NCBI GenBank assembly: GCA_021325365.1 | Contig: JAJPHF010000051.1 | Coordinates: 1 to 64,000 of the forward strand | DNA: 64,000 nt | Reading direction: 5' to 3' | Source: Pseudomonadota bacterium | Lineage (GTDB): Bacteria; Chloroflexota; UBA6077; JAJPHF01 | Shown: in pieces, positions 57,822-64,000 of the stretch | Layout: each line of letters opens with the position of its first letter | How positions within the stretch are numbered: position 1 is the first letter of the stretch | Translations under genes and position numbers: made by a program | The notes under the pieces: model-generated | The model's input: the letters and a program-made list of their open reading frames with translations, nothing else | What the model was told of the DNA's origin: nothing | Database searches by the model: none

Positions 57822-58574
57822 CTACTGCGCGCTGGCGGGCATTGGCGCGGGGGCGACGGTCGGCGCCGCGAAGGGAGCCGTCGCCGTCGGGGTGGCCGCG
57901 GCGGCGCCGCCCGCTTGCGTCGCCACCCAGGCGATGAACCGCTGGGTTTGCGGGTCGTCGCGCACGAGGGTAATCCGCAGCGAGACGATGCGGTCGTTGC
58001 GCACCTCGGCGGTGATCGTGCCCAGCACCCGCTCGCTGCTCGCCGCCGTGACGCGGTCGCTGCGGATGTCCCAGAGCCCTGTCACGGTGCTGCCGCCCAC
58101 GTTGCCCACCACGTCGCCGCCGAGGGGCGCGAAGCGAGCGTGCTGGCCGATCTGGCGCTCCAGCTCGGGGCCGATGGCGGCGCGGCCCACGCACGGCGTG
58201 GCCGAGCAGTTGCCGACGCCGTCGGAGAACCAGTACGTCCCGTCGTCGGCGAAGAGCGACGTGGCGTCGGCGCCGTTGCCGTGGTTGACCGAGCCGAGCA
58301 TGCGCAGGTAGGTGCCGAGCACGCGCATCTCGGTCGGGCCTAGCATCGGCGTGGCCCCGGGCATGGGGCCGGGGCCCATCATCGGGAAAGGCCCGAGCAG
58401 CGGGCCAGGCATCGGGCCGGAGAAGTCGGTGTCCCAGCCGGGCAGCGGTTCCCAGGGGCCCCAGACCTGGGCTCGGGTGGTGGTTGCCGGGAGCGCGATG
58501 GCCGCGCCGAGGATACCGAGCGCCAGCGCGGGGGCCGCGAGTCGCCAGCGCCAGTGACCAAGGAGCCCTGTCAT
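57822..58574 (-). CDS. Secreted hypothetical protein (NTF2-like domain)
   Basis: A 250-residue exported protein with a signal peptide ending TTTRAQV (about residue 37) and a Pro/Gly/Met-rich spacer (MPGPLLGPFPMMGPGPMPG). Residues 80-205 resemble a SnoaL/NTF2-like cone: FADDGTYWFSDGVGNCSATPCVG and GTITAEVRNDRIVSLRITLV. The Cys pair in NCSATPC could form a disulfide. An Ala/Pro tail ends the protein. Function is unknown; the fold often binds hydrophobic ligands. Confidence 0.7.
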   Translation of the reverse strand: MTGLLGHWRWRLAAPALALGILGAAIALPATTTRAQVWGPWEPLPGWDTDFSGPMPGPLLGPFPMMGPGPMPGATPMLGPTEMRVLGTYLRMLGSVNHGNGADATSLFADDGTYWFSDGVGNCSATPCVGRAAIGPELERQIGQHARFAPLGGDVVGNVGGSTVTGLWDIRSDRVTAASSERVLGTITAEVRNDRIVSLRITLVRDDPQTQRFIAWVATQAGGAAAATPTATAPFAAPTVAPAPMPASAQ

Positions 58575-58789
58575 CCCTCACCTCCAGCGAAGCTCCATCC
58601 TCCATTGTCTCACCCCGGGCCGTCCGCTCGGGGCGCCTATAATCGTTAGCGTGCCGCCTGGTGCGGCGCCGCGGACGCGCAACGCTCGCGAGCGTGTTCA
58701 TTAGAAGAGTGGTGGCCGGACGGCGGCAGGCATACCCAACGATCCGAGCGCGTCCCTTAGCCGATGCCACTCGGAGGGAGAGGGCGAGC

Positions 58790-59623
58790 ATGGCCGAGGC
58801 GCCCGAGCGACCGCCCCGCCAGGACGAAGGCGCGGTGTTCGTGCCGACCACGCCGGAGCTACTCTACGAGCGCCGCGGGCCTGTGGGCATCCTCACCTTC
58901 AACCGCCCGGCGGCGCGCAACGCGATGACCTGGGCGATGTACGAGGGGCTGTACGCCGCCTGTGAGCACGTGGACGCCGACGACCGCGTGCGGGTGTTCG
59001 TGCTGCGCGGCGCGGGCGAGCGAGCGTTCGTGGCCGGGACGGACATCGGCCAGTTCCAGGCGTTCGCCACGGCCGACGACGCGCTGGGCTACGAGCGCCG
59101 AATCGAGCGGTACGTAGGCCGTCTGGAGGCCGTGCAGAAGCCGACCCTGGCGCTGATCCACGGCTACTGCGTGGGCGGGGGGGCCGTGCTGGCGCTGGCC
59201 TGTGACCTGCGCTTGGCCAGCCCCGACGCGCGGTTCGGCGTGCCCGTCGGGCGCACGCTCGGCAACACGCTGTCGATGCAGAACGTGGCCCGCCTGCTGG
59301 CGCTGCTGGGCGACACGCTGACCAAGGACCTGCTGTTCACCGCGCGGCTGCTGGACGCGGCGGAGGCCCGGGCCGCGGGGGTCTACAGCGAGGTCGTGCC
59401 GGCCGAGGCGCTGGAGGCGCGCGGGCTGGCGCTGGCAGAGCAGATCGCCGCCAACGCGCCGCTCACGCTGCGCTCGATCAAAGAGGCCGTGCGCCGCGTG
59501 CGGGCGGCCGGCCGGCCCGCGGGGGGCGATGACCTGGTCCTGATGTGCTACCTGAGCGCGGATTTCCGCGAGGGAGTCCGGGCGTTTCTGGAGAAGCGCC
59601 CGCCGCGGTGGCAGGGGCGTTGA
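58790..59623 (+). CDS. Enoyl-CoA hydratase/isomerase family protein
   Basis: A 277-residue crotonase-fold protein. ILTFNRPAARNAMTWAMYEG is the N-terminal signature, RAFVAGTDIGQFQAFA the oxyanion loop, and HGYCVGGGAVLALACDLRLA the second. The catalytic Glu of hydratases (usual E in the GxG segments) is not evident: the segment reads RFGVPVGRTLGNTLS. It may thus be an isomerase, hydrolase or decarboxylase. The ATG at 58790 follows GGGAGAGGGCGAGC. It stands between a secreted protein gene and a decayed SBP. Confidence 0.87.
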   Translation: MAEAPERPPRQDEGAVFVPTTPELLYERRGPVGILTFNRPAARNAMTWAMYEGLYAACEHVDADDRVRVFVLRGAGERAFVAGTDIGQFQAFATADDALGYERRIERYVGRLEAVQKPTLALIHGYCVGGGAVLALACDLRLASPDARFGVPVGRTLGNTLSMQNVARLLALLGDTLTKDLLFTARLLDAAEARAAGVYSEVVPAEALEARGLALAEQIAANAPLTLRSIKEAVRRVRAAGRPAGGDDLVLMCYLSADFREGVRAFLEKRPPRWQGR

Positions 59624-59633
59624 GCGGACGGCG

Positions 59634-60197
59634 CTAGCGCGCCGGCGCGGCCAGTACCTCGTCGACCGGGCTGTTGTCGTAGAGGGTGTGCGGGCCGAGC
59701 GTCCGCACGCCGGGATGGTCGGCGGCGAGAAGCTGGAGCAGGCCAGCGAGTCGCCGACCCCCGGTCTGGACCAGGGTCGCCTCGTCGGAGCCCAGGCTGC
59801 CCGAGGCGAGCATGGCAACCGTCGCGTAGTGCGACGAGGAGCCGAGGCGCGTCACGCCCAGCGTCTTGCCGCGCAGGTCGGCCGCCGCCTGGATCTCCGG
59901 CCGGCTGAGGCCCTCCTGGCTGCACACCGTCATGTAGGCGCCGATCAACACCGCGTCGCCGCCGGCCGCGCGCAACGGCGCCACGTCGCCGCCGCCGATC
60001 CCACCCACGTCGAACTGGCCGCCCATCATCGCCTGGAGAATCGCGCTGCTGCCGCCGACGGACTGGAGGTCCACGTCGAGGCCATACCGCTCGAACAGCT
60101 TCGCGTCGACGGCGATCCACAGCGGCGTCGAGGACGCCTCGACGGGGGAGTAGGGGAGCGTCAGCCTCGGGAGCGGGGCGGGCGCCGCCGCCGGCGC
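59634..60197 (-). pseudogene. Decayed ABC substrate-binding protein (NMT1 type)
   Basis: A remnant of about 190 residues on the minus strand. It begins RLTLPYSPVEASSTPLWIAV, DAKLFERYGLDVDLQSVGGS, continuing QFDVGGIGGGDVAPL and LRGKTLGVTRLGSSSHYATV. The signal peptide is absent in frame and there is no start with a ribosome-binding site. After TLVQTGG the sequence jumps to a C-terminal type segment (GPHTLYDNSPVDEVL), so about 100 residues are missing. It is smaller than its relatives here (about 370) and is probably not functional. Confidence 0.75.
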
Positions 60198-60211
60198 GGT
60201 GGCAGACGGTG

Positions 60212-60337
60212 GTGAGCGCCCCAGAGCCGCCGGTCGGCGCCATCAACCCCTCGCCGGTGACGGCGGACCGGCTGCCGCTGGCCCGGGAGCCCATATGGCA
60301 GGACAGCCTGGCGGCGCGCGCCATGCGCGCGGGCTGA
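60212..60337 (+). CDS. Possible short ORF or 3' gene fragment (41 aa)
   Basis: A plus-strand frame from GTG reading VSAPEPPVGAINPSPVTADR then LPLAREPIWQDSLAARAMRAG. It ends 20 bases before a hairpin (60358-60381), followed by TCTTTG. The composition resembles a real C-terminal tail more than random GC-rich translation, but there is no ribosome-binding site. It may be the remaining end of a lost gene. Confidence 0.3.
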   Translation: MSAPEPPVGAINPSPVTADRLPLAREPIWQDSLAARAMRAG

Positions 60338-60357
60338 GCCCGGCGCGCGGCCGGAGG

Positions 60358-60381
60358 GGCGGGGCACGCGCGTGCCCCGCC
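60358..60381. terminator. Hairpin with TCTTTG tail
   Basis: Eleven-base stem GGCGGGGCACG / CGTGCCCCGCC with a 2-base loop, followed on the plus strand by TCTTTGCG. It could terminate a plus-strand transcript. The rest of the gap to 60582 shows no gene. Confidence 0.6.
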
Positions 60382-60582
60382 TCTTTGCGTGCTCGCTGCC
60401 CGCCAGCCGGTACGCGGCAGCGCCGCGCCCGCTGTTCCAATGAGATAGACTTAGCATAGTCATGCTGAGTGCTGAGGCCCGAGGCCCATAGCACTCGGCA
60501 GGGCGTGGCGAACCGTGTCTCTGCGGCACTCTGCACGTCATCACACGCCAGCTCGGCGGCGGGCTGGCCCCCGGGAGGAGCG

Positions 60583-60969
60583 ATGCGCCTCTGTCCGCGT
60601 TGCCAGACGGTCGAGGAGAGCTGGGCTAGCCGGTGCCCTGGCTGTGGCGCGCTGGCATTCCGTCCCATCGCCGGCGGCGCCCAGGACGATGCCGATGGCG
60701 AAGAGGAGCTGCCCCAGGCGCTCAACATCACCTTCACGCTCCGCTCGGGCGAGGCCGTCGAGGTCCGCGACTTCCTGAACAGCCCGGCCACCGAGCAGGC
60801 CATCCGGGCGTACGGCGAGTCGCTGGCCGCCGAGCTGGGCAGCGACAAGGTGCGCACGTTCGCTTACTGGTACGACGACGACTTCTACATGGACGCCGTG
60901 CTGATGGACGAGGTCGCGGCGTTCAGCATCTCGGCCGACTGGGGCGAGGAGGAAGACGAGGAGGAGTAG
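60583..60969 (+). CDS. Zinc-ribbon protein with acidic tail
   Basis: A 128-residue soluble protein. The N-terminus carries a zinc ribbon CPRCQTVEESWASRCPGCG. A fold of about 75 residues follows (ALNITFTLRSGEAVEVRDFL, VRTFAYWYDDDFYMDAVLMD), and the tail is Glu/Asp-rich (WGEEEDEEE). The ATG follows GGGAGGAGCG; the longer frame adds unrelated residues. The family is not recognised; the ribbon suggests nucleic-acid or protein binding. It precedes metF by 141 bases, with no sign of shared control. Confidence 0.7.
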   Translation: MRLCPRCQTVEESWASRCPGCGALAFRPIAGGAQDDADGEEELPQALNITFTLRSGEAVEVRDFLNSPATEQAIRAYGESLAAELGSDKVRTFAYWYDDDFYMDAVLMDEVAAFSISADWGEEEDEEE

Positions 60970-61110
60970 CGCGCGCCGCGGCTGCCGATAAGCTGGCGCT
61001 AGCGCAGGCGGCGAGAAAAAGCTATTGGCGTTATCCGGCGACCGCGGGTAGGCTAATACCACGTCGCGCGTCAGGGCCAGCGGGGCCGCGCGACGGGGAG
61101 GAAGCCGGCC

Positions 61111-62013
61111 ATGCGGATCGCCGAGATCTACGCCGCCAACCAGGCGCGCGGGCGCCCCACCATCTCCTTCGAGTTCTTCCCACCGCGCACGCCGGAGGCC
61201 GAGGCGGCGCTGTTCGCGCAGGCGCTGCCGCGGCTGCGCGCGCTCGGGCCCGACTTCATCTCGGTGACGTATGGCGCCGGCGGCAGCACGCGCGACAAGA
61301 CGCTCGGCATCGTGGGCCGGGCCAAGCACGAGTTTGGCCTGGAGGCGATGGCGCACCTCACCTGCGTTGGCGCGAGCTACGCGCAGCTACGTGGCGTGCT
61401 CGACGAGGCCCGCGCGCTGGGCGTCGAGAACGTGCTGGCGCTGCGCGGCGATCCGCCCGCCGGCGAGGGCGAGTTCCGGCCGGCCCCCGATGGCCCCGCC
61501 TACGCGCACGAGCTGGTGCGGCTGGTACGCTCCTACGGCTGCTTCTCGGTGGGCGTGGCGGGCTTTCCCGAGGGGCACGTGCAGTGCGGCGGCGACCGGC
61601 ACGCCGACTGGGCGTACCTGGCGGCGAAGATTGCGGCCGGCGGCGAGTTCGTGCTGACGCAGCTCTTCTACGACAACGCCGACTACTTCGCGTTTGTCGA
61701 CCACTTGCAGCAGCGCCTCGGCGTGCGCGTGCCGCTCGTGCCGGGCATCCTACCGATCCTGAGCACGGCCCAGATCAAGCGCTTCACGGCGCTGTGCGGC
61801 GCGCGGCTGCCGGCGCCGCTGCTGGCACGGCTGGAGGCGCTGGCCGACGACGACGAGGCCGTCACGCAGCTCGGGATCGAGGTGGCGACGGCGCAGTGCC
61901 GCGAGCTGCTGGCTCGCGGGGCGCCGGGCCTGCACTTCTACACGCTGAACCGCGCGCGCTCAGTCACGGCCATCCTGCAGAACCTCGGCCTCGGCGCGGC
62001 GCTCGTGGGATGA
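61111..62013 (+). CDS. metF: 5,10-methylenetetrahydrofolate reductase
   Basis: A 300-residue MetF, which reduces methylene-THF to methyl-THF for methionine synthesis. TISFEFFPPRTPEAEAALFA is the family start, DFISVTYGAGGSTRDKTL the FAD-binding segment, LALRGDPPAGEGEF the folate/Asp loop, and FVLTQLFYDN the conserved strand. The FAD-dependent TIM barrel is complete. The ATG follows GGGGAGGAAGCC. The upstream 141 bases were checked for a SAM or cobalamin riboswitch; none is recognised. Its stop codon is part of a C/G-rich repeat. Confidence 0.96.
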   Translation: MRIAEIYAANQARGRPTISFEFFPPRTPEAEAALFAQALPRLRALGPDFISVTYGAGGSTRDKTLGIVGRAKHEFGLEAMAHLTCVGASYAQLRGVLDEARALGVENVLALRGDPPAGEGEFRPAPDGPAYAHELVRLVRSYGCFSVGVAGFPEGHVQCGGDRHADWAYLAAKIAAGGEFVLTQLFYDNADYFAFVDHLQQRLGVRVPLVPGILPILSTAQIKRFTALCGARLPAPLLARLEALADDDEAVTQLGIEVATAQCRELLARGAPGLHFYTLNRARSVTAILQNLGLGAALVG

Positions 62014-62100
62014 CCTAACCCCCCCGGCCCCCTTCCCTGCGAAGGACGGGGGGGAGGACGCCGGGAGTAGCGGTGCCGGTAGCCCCCGGCCTCTGAGCGG
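62012..62100. repeat. C/G-rich dispersed repeat after metF
   Basis: Begins with GACCTAACCCCCCCGGCCC, which overlaps the metF stop codon (ATGACC) and matches exactly, in reverse complement, the 19 bases at 24762-24780 in mfd. It continues with CCCTTCCCTGCGAAGGAC and a G-tract, forming a short hairpin, then a second C/G-rich part. Confidence 0.85.
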
Positions 62101-62110
62101 AAGGCGACGA

Positions 62111-62500
62111 TCATCGCTGCGACTGCGCCTGCTCGCCGACCTCGGCGAGGGTCGTGCGGAAGGTGTTGAGCGCGGCCTGGGTGGCGGGAAAGCCGCCGTA
62201 GACGCTCATCTGGAGGATGACCTCGATCACCTCGTCCTGGCTCGCGCCGTAGTCGAGCGCGCTCAGCAGGTGCCGCCCGAGGGCGCCCTGCTGGTTGAGC
62301 ACCGTCAGCGCCGCCACGGCGCACAGCTCGCGCGTCTTCTGGTCGAGCACGTCGCGGCGGTACATGCCACGCTCGACGTAGGCCTGGAATAGCTCGTGCC
62401 ACCGGGGGTCGACTGCCTCCCAGAAGAAGGCGCTGCGCGGCCGCTTCTGCCCGAGCCGCCCATAGCGCTGCCCGGGCACGGGCCGGTCGTCCTTTGCCAT
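62111..62500 (-). CDS. Carboxymuconolactone decarboxylase-like protein (PcaC type)
   Basis: A 129-residue all-helical protein. TRELCAVAALTVLNQQGALG, RHLLSALDYGASQDEVIEVI and LQMSVYGGFPATQAALNTFR match the PcaC/AhpD-like fold, nearer PcaC than AhpD because the C-x2-C peroxidase pair is absent. PcaC removes CO2 from gamma-carboxymuconolactone in the beta-ketoadipate pathway; this member's substrate is not known. The ATG follows GGGGAGGATGACGAC. It converges with metF. Other aromatic-pathway genes are elsewhere in the window. Confidence 0.85.
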   Translation of the reverse strand: MAKDDRPVPGQRYGRLGQKRPRSAFFWEAVDPRWHELFQAYVERGMYRRDVLDQKTRELCAVAALTVLNQQGALGRHLLSALDYGASQDEVIEVILQMSVYGGFPATQAALNTFRTTLAEVGEQAQSQR

Positions 62501-62615
62501 GTCGTCATCCTCCCCGCATCGTTCGGACGCTCGCGGAGCCGCAGGCCGGGCCGCGGAGGGAATGCGCTGGACGCGGGAGCCGGGCGCCCCGCGCGACTGG
62601 CCGGCTCCCCTCCCG

Positions 62616-63338
62616 CTAGTCGCCCCGCTCGGCACCGCTCGCCGTCATGCCGCTCTTCTGGCGCGTGACCTCATCGAGGGGCTGTACCACGCCCGTCGCG
62701 CCGACCGACCAGGCCAGGGTCACCGGGCGATTGTTGTCCCAGTAGAGGAAGGTCACCACACAGGTCCCTGACTGCTCCGCCACGTTCCAGTCGACCAGCT
62801 GGATGCTCTCCGGGGACGACGGCGCTCCGAGGAGGGTACTCGCCAGGTAGTCGTTGAGCGGGATCTGCGCCGCGGTCACCTTGTACCGCTGTACCGTGGT
62901 GAGGGCACGGACGCAGTCGCCGGCTCTTAGCTTCGGTGGAGGCCCTGGCTCCTGGGGTGCCGGGGCGGAGAGCACGGGAGGGTCAGGAGCCGTCGGCTGC
63001 TCGGCCATGAGAGGGCGGTCGGTCCCCGCCGGGCCGGTGGCGGCCTCGAGCACGGCATAGGCAACGAGCCCGCACCCAATGACGGTCAAACCCAGACCTG
63101 TCCACCTTCCCCGGCGGCGCCGGTGGTGATTCGGCTGGCGGGCTAGCGATCCGGTCGGGGGCGGGGAGATGGGCTCCCTTCGCTCGTCGGCCGACGGCCG
63201 GAGTGCGCTCTGCTCGCGTGTGGCCAGCTCCTCCAGCTTAGCGGTGGCCGCTTCCCAGCAGCCCGCCAGCATGTCGGCCTGCGCGGCGGCATACAGCCGC
63301 TGCCCATCAGGGTCCAGCATCCTCCCCCTCACCGCCAT
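62616..63338 (-). CDS. Single-pass membrane protein of unknown function
   Basis: A 240-residue protein. The cytosolic N-terminus (1-75) starts with a short helical segment (RLYAAAQADMLAGCWEAATAKLEE) that recalls a TPR-like turn, and contains RRRRGR next to the TM helix (WTGLGLTVIGCGLVAYAVL). After a Pro-rich linker, the external part (about 135-230) is a beta-rich domain with two Cys (GDCVRALTT, SGTCVVTFLY). It resembles the septum-formation/lipoprotein-type domains (DUF4190-like), but no family is certain. Confidence 0.65.
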   Translation of the reverse strand: MAVRGRMLDPDGQRLYAAAQADMLAGCWEAATAKLEELATREQSALRPSADERREPISPPPTGSLARQPNHHRRRRGRWTGLGLTVIGCGLVAYAVLEAATGPAGTDRPLMAEQPTAPDPPVLSAPAPQEPGPPPKLRAGDCVRALTTVQRYKVTAAQIPLNDYLASTLLGAPSSPESIQLVDWNVAEQSGTCVVTFLYWDNNRPVTLAWSVGATGVVQPLDEVTRQKSGMTASGAERGD

Positions 63339-63669
63339 GCTCAGGATGCGTGCGGTTTCCTGCTCATAGTACCCCGTACACGCACTGTTAAGCCATTACG
63401 GCAACGTGAAGCCGTCGGGTCGCGGGCGTTTGCCGCGACCCGCGCCGAGGGACGAGCTCGGGCCGCAGCTGAGGGCCGTGATGACGCAACTTCGCTGCCG
63501 AACAGCGCCAAGCCGCCGCGTTGGGAAGTGACCGCGGCCTCGGCCCCAAGGCGCCACGACGCCAACATACCGAGCCCTCAGACTGTCCCCCCGGCCGGCG
63601 CGACGCCGCCTCGGCTTGTGCAGCCGGGGCAGGCGAGGAGGCGCCGGCGTCAGGGGACGCGAAGGAAGC
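63339..63669. other. Intergenic region
   Basis: No coding frame is convincing on either strand. The region contains two possible promoters for the membrane-protein gene, but no clear -35/-10 pair is seen. GCGGGTCGCGGGC-like words occur, without a stable hairpin. Confidence 0.35.
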
Positions 63670-63894
63670 TCAAGATGACCAGCAGGCCATGAACTCTTGT
63701 AGAGCTTGGATCGACGTATGGAGGCTGGCGAGCTGCGCGCAGGTCATCGTCAGCTCGGACCTTAGGTCTGGGTCCGGGGTGATGCCCGCCAGCCGATCCA
63801 ACTGCGCGGTCAGCCGAGCCGCGAGGGCATCCACATCGGCTATGACAAGCCCGAGGGCTGGGTCGGTCAGGAGCAGTGACGATCTCTCAAACAT
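63670..63894 (-). CDS. Small helical hypothetical protein (74 aa)
   Basis: A 74-residue protein starting MFERSSLLLTDPALGLVIAD, rich in Leu, Ala, Asp and Gln, with heptad-like spacing (VDALAARLTAQLDRLAGI, then LTMTCAQLASLHTSIQALQE), so it is probably a two-helix bundle or coiled coil. The longer frame from 63999 adds 35 Arg/Ser-rich residues without conserved character. There is no strong ribosome-binding site. The family is not recognised; it may associate with the membrane protein gene downstream. Confidence 0.55.
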   Translation of the reverse strand: MFERSSLLLTDPALGLVIADVDALAARLTAQLDRLAGITPDPDLRSELTMTCAQLASLHTSIQALQEFMACWSS

Positions 63895-64000
63895 GGCCCT
63901 AGTGTATGACGAGTTCGGCTCGAAGCGCCGAACTGATGCACAGACCGTGATACGGCCGTAACCGCGGCGAGCAGCCCGCGATGATCCAGGTCCCGACAAG

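Noticed and set aside
60970..61110. SAM or cobalamin riboswitch before metF
   Set aside because: No conserved core elements or paired arms were recognised; only general GC-rich sequence with a good ribosome-binding site.

Overview
The window is GC-rich (roughly 70 % by eye) bacterial chromosomal DNA with short intergenic gaps. The gene content best fits a member of the Chloroflexota: lipoprotein substrate-binding proteins, a trehalose-synthase-like GH13 enzyme, an SCO1664-like protein, a truncated citrate-synthase-type lyase, and a rubrerythrin/Fe-S/DUF3501 cluster. The taxon is an inference from gene content and base composition; no 16S or other decisive marker is present.

Layout. 1-10 kb: small membrane and SH3b proteins, a UbiD-family decarboxylase beside a lipoprotein substrate-binding protein (SBP), a periplasmic-binding-fold protein without a signal peptide, a secreted glycosidase, a Rieske ferredoxin and another SBP lipoprotein. 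10-22 kb: a citryl-CoA-lyase-like protein, three toxin-antitoxin modules (HTH/PIN, DUF433/DUF5615, AbrB/PIN with a frameshifted toxin), a group II PLP decarboxylase, a fourth SBP-fold protein, a thioesterase, a K-channel-like protein, and a trehalose synthase/CADD-like pair. 22-31 kb: pth, mfd, a Gly/Tyr/Pro-rich secreted protein, a duplicated-motif acidic peptide, endonuclease V, a LmbE deacetylase and a MazE/Doc-like pair. 31-46 kb: apt, a receiver-domain protein, aldehyde dehydrogenase, a Cys-pair secreted protein, a formate/nitrite transporter, a TolB-like propeller, an SCO1664-like protein, the TldD/TldE (PmbA) pair, fabF-fabH, and ybeY-dgkA. 46.7-48 kb: a selenocysteine tRNA gene with a sigma70-like promoter and a strong hairpin, followed by a decayed tyrosine integrase. 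48-64 kb: an SDR, an alginate-lyase-like protein, a VOC protein, a fifth SBP with an ACMSD-like amidohydrolase, a rhodanese, a PerR-like regulator with two operator boxes followed by rubrerythrin, a double-ferredoxin/CCG protein and DUF3501, then an enoyl-CoA hydratase, a decayed SBP, metF and a PcaC-like protein.

How the genes work together. The clearest functional unit is perR-rbr-Fe-S-DUF3501 (54.7-57.7 kb), a peroxide-defence locus with a recognisable autoregulated promoter. A second theme is orphan NMT1/THI5-type binding proteins: five intact and one decayed, with no ABC permease or ATPase in the window. They are scattered among enzymes typical of aromatic or carboxylate catabolism (UbiD, Rieske ferredoxin, ACMSD-like amidohydrolase, aldehyde dehydrogenase, enoyl-CoA hydratase, PcaC-like), but a shared pathway is only inferred.

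Genome dynamics. Two families of short dispersed repeats abut gene starts and stops. One copy of the C/G-rich family lies in frame inside mfd and adds about 45 residues to its RNA-polymerase-interacting region. Several convergent gene pairs are separated by long near-perfect GC hairpins. Several features (a 54-aa membrane protein, a truncated Uma2, the frameshifted VapC, a 41-aa Pro/Glu peptide, the 5' part of the integrase remnant) are short or broken and were read directly from the sequence.
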